From Bacteroidota bacterium (lineage in GTDB: Bacteria; Bacteroidota; Ignavibacteria; Ignavibacteriales; Melioribacteraceae), in NCBI GenBank assembly GCA_018818065.1, contig JAHISV010000012.1:124001-188000 (forward strand): DNA of 64,000 nucleotides, read 5' to 3'. Below are positions 44,187 to 53,268 of the stretch, in pieces. The notes below the pieces were generated by a model. That model saw nothing but the letters and a program-made list of their open reading frames with translations. It was not told the origin of the DNA and did no database searches. The position numbers and the translations under genes are program-made. Within the stretch, counting starts at the first letter, position 1; the number at the start of each line of letters is the position of its first letter.

Positions 44187-44837
44187 ATGAGTAAAGATAT
44201 GAAAAAGCTATTTGTTATTATTCTTCTTTTAAGCACCGCAACCTTTGGTCAGAAAATTGGCAAATTGGCGCCAGAAGCAGAACCGGAAGTATTCCCTCCA
44301 AATACATGGGGCGTGGATATTATGTTTGGTGATGGTGGTTTTGGTCTTGGCACTTTCTATAGAAAAACATTATCTGAAAACATTACCGGTTTTATTGACT
44401 TTTCGGTTTCTGAATCGAAAGATGAAAAAGAAATGGAATACGTTGACTACTTTGGAAATTCTTTCACGGTAGGTAAAGAAAACAGAGTATTCATATTCCC
44501 GCTTAGTTTTGGCGCTCAGTACCGACTTTTTAATGGCACAATTACAGACAACTTGCGCCCATACATTAGCGCAGGTGTCGGACCAAGTTTAATAATAACT
44601 ACACCCTATAATCAAGAATTCTTCAAAGCCTTTTCTTACGCCGAAACAAAGGTTGCCTTGGGTGGCTACATTGGTTTTGGAGCTAATTTCGGACTTAGTA
44701 AAAATAATCTTGTTGGCATTAATTTTAGATACTATCTAATTCATATGTTTGATGATGGTGTTGAAAATCTCAAAAACAGATTTAGAAATGATCTTCAGCA
44801 TATTTATATCTCACTAAATATAGGTTTGATGTACTAA
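44187..44837 (+). CDS. outer-membrane beta-barrel protein
   Basis: A 216-residue exported protein. The signal peptide is MSKDMKKLFVIILLLSTATF; an in-frame ATG four codons later (44199) is an equally possible start. The mature part has an eight-strand-like pattern of alternating aromatic residues (IMFGDGGFGLGTFYR, LSFGAQYRLFNG, AGVGPSLIITTP, YIGFGANFGL) and ends YISLNIGLMY. It resembles OmpW/OprF-like small barrels. Function unknown. Confidence 0.7.
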   Translation: MSKDMKKLFVIILLLSTATFGQKIGKLAPEAEPEVFPPNTWGVDIMFGDGGFGLGTFYRKTLSENITGFIDFSVSESKDEKEMEYVDYFGNSFTVGKENRVFIFPLSFGAQYRLFNGTITDNLRPYISAGVGPSLIITTPYNQEFFKAFSYAETKVALGGYIGFGANFGLSKNNLVGINFRYYLIHMFDDGVENLKNRFRNDLQHIYISLNIGLMY

Positions 44838-44854
44838 AAAATTATCTAAAAAAT

Positions 44855-45388
44855 CTACTTCCACTTTATTGTACATCCTATAGTGAAGGTTTCCGGCACA
44901 GAAACAGGTTTGCCTGCAAGCAATTCGTCCAGGGCATTTCTCAGATATTTTTCTTTTGCATTACCCGGTTCTTGCCAGTTGTCATCTATTTTGCCATGAA
45001 ACACTAGTTTCTTAGTTTTATCAATGAGAAATATCTCCGGTGTATGAGTTGCACCGAAGTTTTTTGCTGCTGACTGATCTTCATCTCTTAAGTATGGAAA
45101 ATTAAATTTCTTCTCCCTTGCCCGTTGTATCATCCTTTCGAAAGAATCCTCAGGATAAACAGACGAATCATTGCTATTAATTACCAGCAGCTGAATAGAG
45201 GGATAATCCTGCTGAATTTCAATCATTCGATCTTCATAAGCAATTACATACGGGCAATGATTGCAGCTAAAAATAATAACAAACGCCTCTTTCTCAAAAA
45301 AAGAATCATATGAATATTTTTCGCCATCTATGCCTGGTAAATCAAAATTCGGGGCATGGGAGCCTAAATTTAATTTTTCTGTTGCCAT
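44855..45388 (-). CDS. thioredoxin-family (AhpC/TSA-like) protein
   Basis: A 177-residue thioredoxin-fold protein. It has APNFDLPGIDGEKYSYDSFF and the redox centre SCNHCPYVIAYEDRM, plus GATHTPEIFLIDKTKKLVFHG with the cis-Pro. This is the bacterial single-domain CxxC resilin/peroxiredoxin-like subgroup. There is no signal peptide, so it acts in the cytoplasm. It diverges from the carboxypeptidase gene. Confidence 0.85.
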   Translation of the reverse strand: MATEKLNLGSHAPNFDLPGIDGEKYSYDSFFEKEAFVIIFSCNHCPYVIAYEDRMIEIQQDYPSIQLLVINSNDSSVYPEDSFERMIQRAREKKFNFPYLRDEDQSAAKNFGATHTPEIFLIDKTKKLVFHGKIDDNWQEPGNAKEKYLRNALDELLAGKPVSVPETFTIGCTIKWK

Positions 45389-45447
45389 TAATAATCCTCC
45401 TAATATATTGGATGAATAACAAAATTAAATACATGAAAGTTACCCAA

Positions 45448-46905
45448 ATGAATAAAATTAGACATATTTTTTTACTTATAACTTTATCGGGGTTGGTGTT
45501 GGCACAAAATGAAATTGGAAATATTTACGATAATTATGAAACTTATCGGGAAAAGCTTATAACATCCAAGCGTATTGACCATACTCTTCTAAGCGAAATT
45601 TTGAGGGTAAGAACAAACAGCCCAAATGTCGAGCTGAAAATTGTTGGAAAGTCGGTAGAAGGTAGAGATATTAATCTCATTAAGATTGGTTCAGGAAAGA
45701 CTAAAGTTCTGGCCTGGTCTCAAATGCACGGAGATGAACCCACAGCAACGCTTGCCTTACTGGATATGATGAATTTTTTACTGGCTGATGATCAACAGAA
45801 CGAATTAAGGAGAAAGGTTTTAGAAGCAGTCTCCTTCTATTTTATACCAATGTTGAATCCTGATGGAGCCGAAAAATTTACACGAAGAAATGCTGTTGGA
45901 GTTGATTTAAACAGAGACGCGCAAAGACTTCAGTTCCCTGAATCCCGGACATTAAATAATGTGCGAGACTCATTAAATCCCGAGTTCGGATTTAACCTTC
46001 ATGATCAAAGTCAATTACATGCTGCCGGTCGAAATAACAAACCTGCCGTTATTTCCTTTCTTGCACCCCCGTTCAATTACGAAAGAGATCTGAATGAAGT
46101 AAGGGAAAAATCGATGAGGTTAATTGTGTCAATTAGTAAAACTCTTTCTAAATATATTCCGGATTACTTGGGGCGCTATAGTGATGAATTTGAGCCAAGA
46201 GCCTTTGGAGATAATTTTGTTATTAAAGGAACCAGTACAGTATTAATTGAATCTGGATGGTGGCCTAACGACAGGGAGAAAAATTTTGTAAGAAAATTGA
46301 ATTTTATTTCTCTTTTATCTGCCCTTAATTCAATTTCAGACAAATCATATCATCAAAATTTGCTATCTGACTACCATTTAATACCGGAAAATCAAAAACT
46401 GATGTTCGACTTGCTGTTAAGAAATATAACAATTGAGAAAAACGACAAAGAGTTCATAATTGATATTGGAATCAACTATACAGAAGTATCGGATCCTGAA
46501 TGTGGTTTTAGTCTGGTGGGTAAAATTGAAGACATTGGAGACCTATCGACCCATAGCGGTTATCAAGAATTCGAGTGTAAAGGATTAAAAATAGCTGAAG
46601 GAAAAATTTACAATCAAACAATTAAAACCTTGGAAGACCTAACAAGAATAGATTATTTTGAACTATATCAGGAAGGTTATATCTATGTACTAGCTGATAA
46701 TGTTGAAATACTGCCAAAATACCCTAAATTCCCCATTAATATTCTCTCAAACAGCTACATAAAACCCCCAGAAACAGCTATTGACAATTTTGCAAATTTT
46801 GCTTTTTTACAGGGTGAAGATGTTGTGTATGTTGTAATTAATGGGTTTTTAGTTGACCTGTCGAATAACACAAAAAGTGTATTTAATGGTTTAACAATCC
46901 CATAG
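45448..46905 (+). CDS. M14-family zinc carboxypeptidase, exported
   Basis: A 485-residue exported peptidase, signal peptide MNKIRHIFLLITLSGLVLAQ. The zinc motif HxxE is seen in SQMHGDEPTATLALLDM, the middle in YFIPMLNPDGAEKFTRRN followed by VDLNRDAQ, and the His ligand in GFNLHDQSQLH. ST.VLIESGWW supplies the catalytic Glu. M14 enzymes cleave C-terminal residues or peptidoglycan peptides. The start at 45448 puts the signal peptide first; 45433 is also possible. The longer frame overlaps the divergent thioredoxin gene. Confidence 0.85.
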   Translation: MNKIRHIFLLITLSGLVLAQNEIGNIYDNYETYREKLITSKRIDHTLLSEILRVRTNSPNVELKIVGKSVEGRDINLIKIGSGKTKVLAWSQMHGDEPTATLALLDMMNFLLADDQQNELRRKVLEAVSFYFIPMLNPDGAEKFTRRNAVGVDLNRDAQRLQFPESRTLNNVRDSLNPEFGFNLHDQSQLHAAGRNNKPAVISFLAPPFNYERDLNEVREKSMRLIVSISKTLSKYIPDYLGRYSDEFEPRAFGDNFVIKGTSTVLIESGWWPNDREKNFVRKLNFISLLSALNSISDKSYHQNLLSDYHLIPENQKLMFDLLLRNITIEKNDKEFIIDIGINYTEVSDPECGFSLVGKIEDIGDLSTHSGYQEFECKGLKIAEGKIYNQTIKTLEDLTRIDYFELYQEGYIYVLADNVEILPKYPKFPINILSNSYIKPPETAIDNFANFAFLQGEDVVYVVINGFLVDLSNNTKSVFNGLTIP

Positions 46906-46955
46906 CATCTTCTACTTAAATAGCAGAGGCGCTCACAAAATATGGGATCTAGAAT

Positions 46956-47564
46956 ATGTTTACACTAAACACAGTTAGTGGGGGAAATTCCGAAACCCGT
47001 CAGAAATATGGTGATTTCGAGCGCGAAGCATTACCACACATCGATGCACTTTACAATTTTGCCTTAAGAATGACAGGCAATTCAGATGATGCCGATGACT
47101 TGGTACAGGAAACATACCTGAAAGCATTCAGGTTTTTCGACAAGTTTGAAAAAGGAACAAATTGTAAGGCATGGTTATTCAGAATTCTTAAAAATTCTTA
47201 CATCAATGACTACAGAAAACAGACTAAAGAACCTGATAAAGTAGACTATGATGATATACAGAATTTTTATGAAAACATTAAGGTCTCAGATATCAAAACA
47301 CAACACACCGAGGAAGATGCGTTCAACAAACTAATGGAAGATGATATTTCTTCGGCTCTTTCCTTATTGCCAGAGGATTTTAGGACGGTGATTATTCTGA
47401 GCGATATTGAAGGCTTTACCTACGAAGAAATTGCTGACTTTGTTGATTGCCCAATAGGGACAGTACGGTCCAGGTTACATCGTGCACGTAAAATGTTATA
47501 CTCTAAGCTCTACAACTATGCAATGGCGAAGGGGTTTATAAGAGCAGATGCTCTTGCCTCATAA
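46956..47564 (+). CDS. RNA polymerase ECF-type sigma factor
   Basis: A 202-residue sigma-70 family factor. Region 2 contains IDALYNFALRMTGNSDDADD and then LVQETYLKAFRFF, followed by KAWLFRILKNSYINDYRK. Region 4 contains LSDIEGFTYEEIADFVDCPI and then GTVRSRLHRAR. There is no anti-sigma gene adjacent, so its signal is unknown. This SigH/RpoE-like type is common in Bacteroidota and Chlorobiota. Confidence 0.92.
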   Translation: MFTLNTVSGGNSETRQKYGDFEREALPHIDALYNFALRMTGNSDDADDLVQETYLKAFRFFDKFEKGTNCKAWLFRILKNSYINDYRKQTKEPDKVDYDDIQNFYENIKVSDIKTQHTEEDAFNKLMEDDISSALSLLPEDFRTVIILSDIEGFTYEEIADFVDCPIGTVRSRLHRARKMLYSKLYNYAMAKGFIRADALAS

Positions 47565-47619
47565 TATTTGAACTAATAATAAAATGTTCTAAACTACATA
47601 AATGAATTTCAAACCAAAG

Positions 47620-47673
47620 CCGGGTGAGAAATTAAACCCAGTTACCGTTAAATGGATTTAATTTCTCACCCGG
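47620..47673. repeat. 17-bp perfect inverted repeat
   Basis: CCGGGTGAGAAATTAAA (47620-47636) and TTTAATTTCTCACCCGG (47657-47673) flank a 20-nt loop. No T-tract follows, so it is a poor terminator. It lies alone between the sigma factor and the universal stress protein genes. Confidence 0.75.
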
Positions 47674-47734
47674 TGTGATTTACATTCTATTATTTTATAT
47701 ATTTTTATCCTCATTAATAAATCCTAGTTAAAAA

Positions 47735-48199
47735 ATGAAATTAACAAAAATAATTGTGCCTACTGATTTCAGTGAGGCCTCATTCACTGCCTTTCAGTAT
47801 GCGGCTGACCTTGCCCGGAAGTGGGATGCTGAAATCCACCTGCTATATATCGTAGAGAAATTACCTCAGATCTTATCGACGGTTAATTATGATAAAGCAA
47901 AGGACAACTTTATAAACTCAGTGGAAGATTCCGCCCGTAAAAAATTAAAAGATTTAGTTAGTAAGTTTGAGGATGATATTTCATCTCCTATAAAACCAGT
48001 TATGAGGAATGGCATTAATTATGAGGAAATAATTAAATATGCTAATGAAATTAAAAGTGAATTAATTGTAATAGCCACGCATGGCAGGTCTGGTATTTTA
48101 TACACTTTATTGGGTAGCGTTGCTGAAAAAGTAATACAATTGGCAAAATGCCCTGTTTTAGTCGTAAAACCAGTAGATGAAGAGGAAACAGAATTTTGA
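47735..48199 (+). CDS. universal stress protein (UspA family)
   Basis: A 154-residue Usp-fold protein. It has IIVPTDFSEASFTAFQYAADLAR at the start (broken here as IIVPTDFSEAS and FQYAADLAR). It ends with the ATP-binding motif IATHGRSGILYTLLGSVAEK followed by CPVLVVKP, which is of the nucleotide-binding type (G-2x-G-9x-G). It probably helps survival under stress. Confidence 0.92.
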   Translation: MKLTKIIVPTDFSEASFTAFQYAADLARKWDAEIHLLYIVEKLPQILSTVNYDKAKDNFINSVEDSARKKLKDLVSKFEDDISSPIKPVMRNGINYEEIIKYANEIKSELIVIATHGRSGILYTLLGSVAEKVIQLAKCPVLVVKPVDEEETEF

Positions 48200-48263
48200 T
48201 TTTAATGGGAGTTTTAATATTTTTGGGGATAATTTTTATCAACATTGAAGGTGGTGAATTTAG

Positions 48264-48461
48264 TTGATCGGTATTACAATCGCTGATAACGAGAACATCG
48301 ATAAGGCGTTAAAACGTTTTAAGAAAAAGTATGAAAGATCCGGAATCTTAAAGGAATATAAAAAGAGAACTTTTTATGTAAAACCTTCTATAGAAAAGAG
48401 AATGGACAGAATTAAAGCGAAAAGACGTGCATCGCGTGAATCACAGCGCGACAGAAATTAG
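48264..48461 (+). CDS. rpsU: 30S ribosomal protein S21
   Basis: A 65-residue basic protein. The sequence contains IADNENIDKALKRFKKKYER and then KEYKKRTFYVKPSIEKRM, matching S21 (bS21). It begins at TTG 48264; family members start at the same place (M-x-G/S-I-x-I), and GGTGGTGAA precedes it. S21 sits in the 30S platform near the anti-Shine-Dalgarno region. It is followed 5 nt later by a terminator. Confidence 0.92.
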   Translation: MIGITIADNENIDKALKRFKKKYERSGILKEYKKRTFYVKPSIEKRMDRIKAKRRASRESQRDRN

Positions 48462-48465
48462 TATT

Positions 48466-48496
48466 AAAAAACCCTTTCAAATCGAAAGGGTTTTTT
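48466..48496 (+). terminator. bidirectional Rho-independent terminator
   Basis: AAAACCCTTTC and GAAAGGGTTTT form a hairpin with A- and T-runs on either side, between rpsU and the convergent LOG-family gene, so it can serve both. Confidence 0.88.
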
Positions 48497-48502
48497 ATTT
48501 AT

Positions 48503-49315
48503 CTACAAATAGTACTTCTCAAAATGATCGGTTACAGTCTTATAAATTTCATCAACGCTATCACAAATTTCGAATAAATCTAAATCAGATTTGCTGATGA
48601 CTCCAGTCTCCACCAATCCATTAAAGTTAATAACTTTATTCCAATATTCTGAATCATAAACAACAATCTTCAATTTCTTTTTAATTTTCCCCGTTTGGAC
48701 TAAGGTGAGTACTTCCATCATTTCATCAAAAGTACCAAACCCTCCAGGGAAGACAATAAGTGCCGAGGCAAGATCAACAAACCACAATTTCCTCATAAAG
48801 AAATAGTGAAATTCAAAAGCGTTTTCCGGTTCAACATATTTATTTACAAATTGTTCAAAAGGAATACTAATGTTTAGTCCTATAGACTCTCCACCACCTA
48901 ATTTTGCACCTTTATTGGCTGCTTCCATAATACCTGGTCCGCCACCTGAGCAAATCATAAATTTTTCGCTATTCTTCGGTGTGTCAATAGTCCATTCAGT
49001 AAGCCTTTTGGAAAGTTCAACTGCATCTTCGTAATACCTGGACATCTTCAACTTTTTTTCAGCTTCTTCCAATTTGCTTTTAAGAGATTTAGAGTCCTTA
49101 TATTTTTTCTTGATCTCCCTTATATTTTTTTTTGTTTCACTTTCAGACTTTAATCTTGCCGACCCAAAAAAAACTATAGTATGATCAATCTTTGCTTTTT
49201 CAAATCTTGTTTTAGGTTCATAATACTCTGAAAGTATTCTGATTGCTCTTGCTTCCGGCGAAGTTATAAATTTCATATTCTTGTAGGCCTTCTCAACATT
49301 AAAATCCTTTTTCAT
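48503..49315 (-). CDS. LOG-family (TIGR00730) Rossmann protein
   Basis: A 270-residue protein. The C-terminal Rossmann domain has CSGGGPGIMEAANKGAK and the LOG signature FPGGFGTFDEMMEVLTL. LOG proteins cleave nucleoside 5'-monophosphates and cytokinin riboside monophosphates. A ~95-residue N-terminal basic, coiled-coil-rich extension precedes the usual domain, which makes it longer than the ~190-residue type. Substrate here unknown. Confidence 0.85.
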   Translation of the reverse strand: MKKDFNVEKAYKNMKFITSPEARAIRILSEYYEPKTRFEKAKIDHTIVFFGSARLKSESETKKNIREIKKKYKDSKSLKSKLEEAEKKLKMSRYYEDAVELSKRLTEWTIDTPKNSEKFMICSGGGPGIMEAANKGAKLGGGESIGLNISIPFEQFVNKYVEPENAFEFHYFFMRKLWFVDLASALIVFPGGFGTFDEMMEVLTLVQTGKIKKKLKIVVYDSEYWNKVINFNGLVETGVISKSDLDLFEICDSVDEIYKTVTDHFEKYYL

Positions 49316-49428
49316 TAGGCTCTCTCCTAACCATAAACGGAAAATTTTTAATTAACGGTGTAAATTACTCCTTAAGAGTTGAATAAGCCAATATTTTTTT
49401 AGAACATTGTTTATTCAATTAATACTGT

Positions 49429-50838
49429 ATGGGTCAAATGAAAAATCTTATTATTGCTTTATTTTTATTATTATCAAACACATATGCACAGAATATACAA
49501 AAAGATCTAATTAAAAATATTTGCGCAAATCTTCCCAAGGGCACAAATTATTCAATTTTCATATATGACCCAATGGAAGACGACACTCTCTATTCTCATC
49601 AAATTAATAAACCCCTAATTCCCGCCTCAAACATTAAATTATTCACTACTGCGGCGTTGATAAATACATTAGGTGATCAGTATGAACTTGAGACACTGCT
49701 CCTAACAGACGACCCTGATCTAAATGATAAAGTAGTTAACGGAAACATATATATACGCGGAACTGGTGATCCATCTATTGGTTATGAGGATATTGATTCT
49801 CTCGTAAACAGAATTAAATTGGCAGGGATTTCAAAAGTGACCGGTAATATTTATGCAGACGCATCAATTTTTGATAACCTTTATACAAGGGATGACTGGA
49901 TTGTGGATGAAAAGGCGAATGTTGTTTTGCCGCCCGTAGCAGGACTGGTTATGAACAGAAACTCAATTCATTTAACATTGATTAAGACTAAATCCACTGG
50001 AAAAGTTGACTATGAAGTAAAACCCAATTATAACTTCATTAAAGTTACAGTCAATAACCAGGTTCGAAATAAAAATCATCGTTTTGAATCCACTCTAAAA
50101 CAGAGTTCTTCCAAAATAGATATCGAGTTAAGATATAATCCCAATCGAAACTTCAACAGAAAATACTTTACAGAATATGTAATTAATCCGGCAACATTCT
50201 GGGGGTTGGTATTAAAAGCTGAATTGGAATTGAAAGGCATATCTATTGGCGGTGAAGTAATTGAAGGTAAGCCGAAAAGTGATACATATATTCTTCAGTC
50301 AATAGTAACGCCTCTTACTAAGATTTTAAACTTCACTAACAAGGATAGTAATAATTATTTTGCGGAATGTCTTTTTAAGTTATTGGGCTGGACAACCAGC
50401 GAAGATCAGGGAAATTCGTTTTACGCCACACAGGCCGTTATGCAATTTTTAGAGAGTATAAATGTTGACATAACCGATTTAGAAATTGTTGATGGATCTG
50501 GGATTTCTCGGTTCAATAGACTCACTACCAGTGCTATTGTCTCACTATTGACAGAAATGTATTTCGATGAGAAAAAATTTCCACTATATCTGAATTCAAT
50601 GGCCGTTGGCTCAACTGATGGGACATTGCAAAAAAGGTTTTCCAATGCAAGCTACGGTAAAAACTTTCATGGGAAAACCGGTACTCTCAATGGTGTATCT
50701 TCTATCTCCGGCTATTTGACAACAAAGAGTAACAAAGACCTTATTGTAAGCATTTTGATGGAATTCAACCGAAATGGTGCTAATTACTATAGAGATATTC
50801 AGGACAAAATATTGGAAATTCTTATTGAAAAAGAATAA
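49429..50838 (+). CDS. dacB: D-Ala-D-Ala carboxypeptidase/endopeptidase (PBP4, S13)
   Basis: A 469-residue penicillin-binding protein of peptidase family S13. It has a signal peptide (MGQMKNLIIALFLLLSNTYA). The active-site motifs are SxxK at Ser67-Lys70 (ASNIKL), SxN (KDSNNYFAE) and KTG (HGKTGTLNGVSSISGYL). It trims or cleaves peptidoglycan cross-links in the periplasm. An ATG three codons later (49438) is also possible. Confidence 0.9.
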   Translation: MGQMKNLIIALFLLLSNTYAQNIQKDLIKNICANLPKGTNYSIFIYDPMEDDTLYSHQINKPLIPASNIKLFTTAALINTLGDQYELETLLLTDDPDLNDKVVNGNIYIRGTGDPSIGYEDIDSLVNRIKLAGISKVTGNIYADASIFDNLYTRDDWIVDEKANVVLPPVAGLVMNRNSIHLTLIKTKSTGKVDYEVKPNYNFIKVTVNNQVRNKNHRFESTLKQSSSKIDIELRYNPNRNFNRKYFTEYVINPATFWGLVLKAELELKGISIGGEVIEGKPKSDTYILQSIVTPLTKILNFTNKDSNNYFAECLFKLLGWTTSEDQGNSFYATQAVMQFLESINVDITDLEIVDGSGISRFNRLTTSAIVSLLTEMYFDEKKFPLYLNSMAVGSTDGTLQKRFSNASYGKNFHGKTGTLNGVSSISGYLTTKSNKDLIVSILMEFNRNGANYYRDIQDKILEILIEKE

Positions 50839-50840
50839 AA

Positions 50841-50867
50841 AAACCCATTCCTCAAAAAGGAATGGGT
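50841..50867. terminator. Rho-independent terminator between dacB and secG
   Basis: ACCCATTCCT (50843-50852) pairs with AGGAATGGGT (50858-50867). On the minus strand it is followed by a U-run, so it ends the secG transcript, and it may also stop dacB. Confidence 0.8.
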
Positions 50868-50903
50868 CAAATAAAATCTAAATCCAATTTTACAATATAA
50901 CCC

Positions 50904-51257
50904 CTATTTTGAGGAATCAGATTCCGCAGAAGGTATTGCCTGTGGCAATGCAGGAGTACTGGGAACGGCAGTTTGCTGACGGCTGCTCTGAATAATACTT
51001 TCTCTTTGTTCACTGGTAGTTTGACCAGGCAAGAAAAACAAGTTAATAGAAAGCGCAATCACCAGAATAATTCCACCCAACCACCAGGTTGCACGGCTCA
51101 AAAAGTCGGCTGTTCTTCTGGTACCAAAAACAGTACCTAAATTACCAGTGCCTCCAAAAGTACCGGCCATACCGCCGCCTTTACTTGATTGAAGCAAAAC
51201 CATAATGATTAATAAAACTGAAAGTATAATTGATAATGTCATTAATAAAGAATACAT
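50904..51257 (-). CDS. secG: preprotein translocase subunit SecG
   Basis: A 117-residue protein with two membrane segments (~5-20 and ~55-75). Between them is the SecG signature LLQSSKGGGMAGTFGGTG. The C-terminal ~40 residues are Ser/Pro-rich. It is the small accessory subunit of the SecYEG channel. A tRNA-Met gene lies just upstream on the same strand. Confidence 0.92.
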   Translation of the reverse strand: MYSLLMTLSIILSVLLIIMVLLQSSKGGGMAGTFGGTGNLGTVFGTRRTADFLSRATWWLGGIILVIALSINLFFLPGQTTSEQRESIIQSSRQQTAVPSTPALPQAIPSAESDSSK

Positions 51258-51279
51258 GTAATAACTCCTAAGTCATTTG

Positions 51280-51353
51280 TAGCGAGGGAGGGATTCGAAC
51301 CCCCGACACGTGGATTATGATTCCACTGCTCTAACCTACTGAGCTACCTCGCC
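51280..51353 (-). tRNA. tRNA-Met (anticodon CAT)
   Basis: On the minus strand the acceptor stem GGCGAGG (51353-51347) pairs with CCTCGCT, with one G-U pair. The D-arm GCTCAGTAGGTTAGAGC, anticodon stem GTGGA/TCCAC with loop ATCATAA (CAT), and T-arm GGGGGTTCGAATCCCTC are all present. The discriminator is A and no CCA is encoded, so the CCA-adding enzyme is needed. The lack of initiator-type C1:A72 mismatch suggests the elongator form. Confidence 0.9.
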
Positions 51354-51429
51354 AACTACTAAAAATTACAGACCTCAAATATAAAATTCTTCAACTGAAA
51401 CTGCAAGTCCATTTAGCCTACAAAGTTAC

Positions 51430-52260
51430 TTATCTGAGCTTGGTAAGAATATACTTTTTATACTCATTATTATAGATTCCGTCTCCGGTATCTGTAAAGT
51501 GTTTAATTCCATAGCCCATACTTTTCATTCTCTGGTTTGCAACTTCGATACGTTGAATTGGATCCGGGTGTGTTGAAAGGAAAGTCGATATTCCATTACC
51601 ACCCTCTTCAATCAATTTATCCGCTTTCATTTTCTCAAAGAAGAATTTTACGCTGCCAGGGTAGTATCTCGAAGAAACAAGTGCATTTACCGCAAATTCA
51701 TCAGCTTCATCTTCATCAGACCTACTGTTTGCTAAAAGCGTTAAACCTGTGAATAGATTAGCAGCCAGTTCAACCATTTGGTTTGGGTTGTCTCCAAGTG
51801 CCAGCCCCAAGACCATTGAGATACCGTATGCCGAAGTAATTCTCCTTGTAGAATGTCTTCTCTCAACGTGTCCTATTTCATGTGCTAAAACTCCTGCCAG
51901 TGCAGCTTCTGAATTAAGGTACTTTAATAAACCCGTATAAACATAAACATAACCGCCTGGCACTGCAAAAGCATTTTTTGTAGTATCATTATCTATAATT
52001 TCAAGTTGATAATTATAAGTGTTGCGTTTCTTAACCTCGGGCGATTTTAGAATATGCTGAAAAATCCTGGTGTTTATGTAGTCCTTCAGTTTAGAATTTT
52101 GATATACCGGATAATCATTTACATTTTTTTTAAGCTCCTCGGAAAATTGCGTTCCCAACTGCATATCATCGGAGTCTGAAAATAGATTAAACCCGGATGA
52201 ACAAGCTATAACTAAAAATGTTAACACAGAAACGATAAAATACTTTGACTTCGAATTCAT
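51430..52260 (-). CDS. M48-family metalloprotease lipoprotein
   Basis: A 276-residue Zn-peptidase. The signal ends with a lipobox-like LVIACSSG. The zinc motif HEIGHVERRH is followed by a downstream Glu in SRSDEDEADEFAVNAL. The family includes Oma1/BepA, which control envelope protein quality. It is probably anchored in the periplasmic face of a membrane. It follows the permease gene by 15 nt. Confidence 0.88.
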   Translation of the reverse strand: MNSKSKYFIVSVLTFLVIACSSGFNLFSDSDDMQLGTQFSEELKKNVNDYPVYQNSKLKDYINTRIFQHILKSPEVKKRNTYNYQLEIIDNDTTKNAFAVPGGYVYVYTGLLKYLNSEAALAGVLAHEIGHVERRHSTRRITSAYGISMVLGLALGDNPNQMVELAANLFTGLTLLANSRSDEDEADEFAVNALVSSRYYPGSVKFFFEKMKADKLIEEGGNGISTFLSTHPDPIQRIEVANQRMKSMGYGIKHFTDTGDGIYNNEYKKYILTKLR

Positions 52261-52275
52261 AACTTAACTCCCAGT

Positions 52276-53268
52276 TTATGAAATAGCTGAAAATCTTTTC
52301 TTCAGTAAATAAATGAATAGAGGCGCGCCGATCAAAGCAGTAATAGTCCCAACCGGCAATTCAGCCGGGGCTATTAAATTGCGAGCAATTGTATCAGAAA
52401 TGATTAAATAAGTTGCACCTAAAAAAAATGACGCGGGTACCACAATTCTATTATCAATTCCAAAAATCATTCTGCAAATATGCGGGACAAGCAGGCCAAC
52501 AAAGCCTACAATTCCACTAACGGACACAATTGCCCCAACCATAATGCTTGCAATAATATATGTATAATTGGTTAAAAGGCGGGTATTTACGCCTAGATGT
52601 TTTGCGCTATCTGTGCCAAGAGATAAAACATTGTACTTTTGTCCGTTTAGCGATAATAAAAATGATATAACTATAGTAACCGGTAAAACATATTGAACGG
52701 ATTCCGGAGTAGCCAATGAAAGATTACCCATAAGCCAGAATATTGCTTGTCTTAGGGAATCATTTAGCATTGTGAGCATAAAGAGAATAGCCGCGGAAAA
52801 AAAAGCGCCAATCATTATACCAGTAAGTAATAAAACATTCGGCTCTATCTCGCCATATCGCTTACCAAGAATAAAAACAAGAAAAACGACAACAATTGAA
52901 CCCGAGAAGGCAAAAACCTGGGTCGTTAGAAACGATGCACCGATCAAAAATGAAAGAACCGCACCAAATGTTCCACCACTGGATATCCCTAGAATATAAG
53001 GTTCAGCAAGAGGATTCATCAGTAAAGCCTGAAACACTGCACCAGCGACCGAAAGACCACCCCCGACCGCAATGGCCAATAAGACTCTGGGAAGTCTTAT
53101 ATCAAAAATAATTTGTGAGAAAACCGAATTTGATTCCGGATGAGAAACAAGCTCTACAATCTTTCCCAATGGGATGTTTACTGAACCAATACTTAAACTA
53201 AAAAGACTGGCAATTACCGTACTAACGAATAATACTGACAAAATCACTGTAAAACTCACAGTCTTCAT
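52276..53268 (-). CDS. FecCD-family ABC transporter permease
   Basis: A 330-residue, ten-helix inner-membrane permease of the BtuC/FecD type. Signature stretches are IRLPRVLLAIAVGGGLSVAG, VFQALLMNPLAEPYILG, SGIVGFVGLLVPHICRM, and LPVGTITALIGAPLF. It imports iron-siderophore, haem or cobalamin. The start at 53268 overlaps the obgE stop as TAATG; an upstream ATG (53286) lies inside obgE. No ATPase or binding protein is adjacent in this window. Confidence 0.85.
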   Translation of the reverse strand: MKTVSFTVILSVLFVSTVIASLFSLSIGSVNIPLGKIVELVSHPESNSVFSQIIFDIRLPRVLLAIAVGGGLSVAGAVFQALLMNPLAEPYILGISSGGTFGAVLSFLIGASFLTTQVFAFSGSIVVVFLVFILGKRYGEIEPNVLLLTGIMIGAFFSAAILFMLTMLNDSLRQAIFWLMGNLSLATPESVQYVLPVTIVISFLLSLNGQKYNVLSLGTDSAKHLGVNTRLLTNYTYIIASIMVGAIVSVSGIVGFVGLLVPHICRMIFGIDNRIVVPASFFLGATYLIISDTIARNLIAPAELPVGTITALIGAPLFIYLLKKRFSAIS

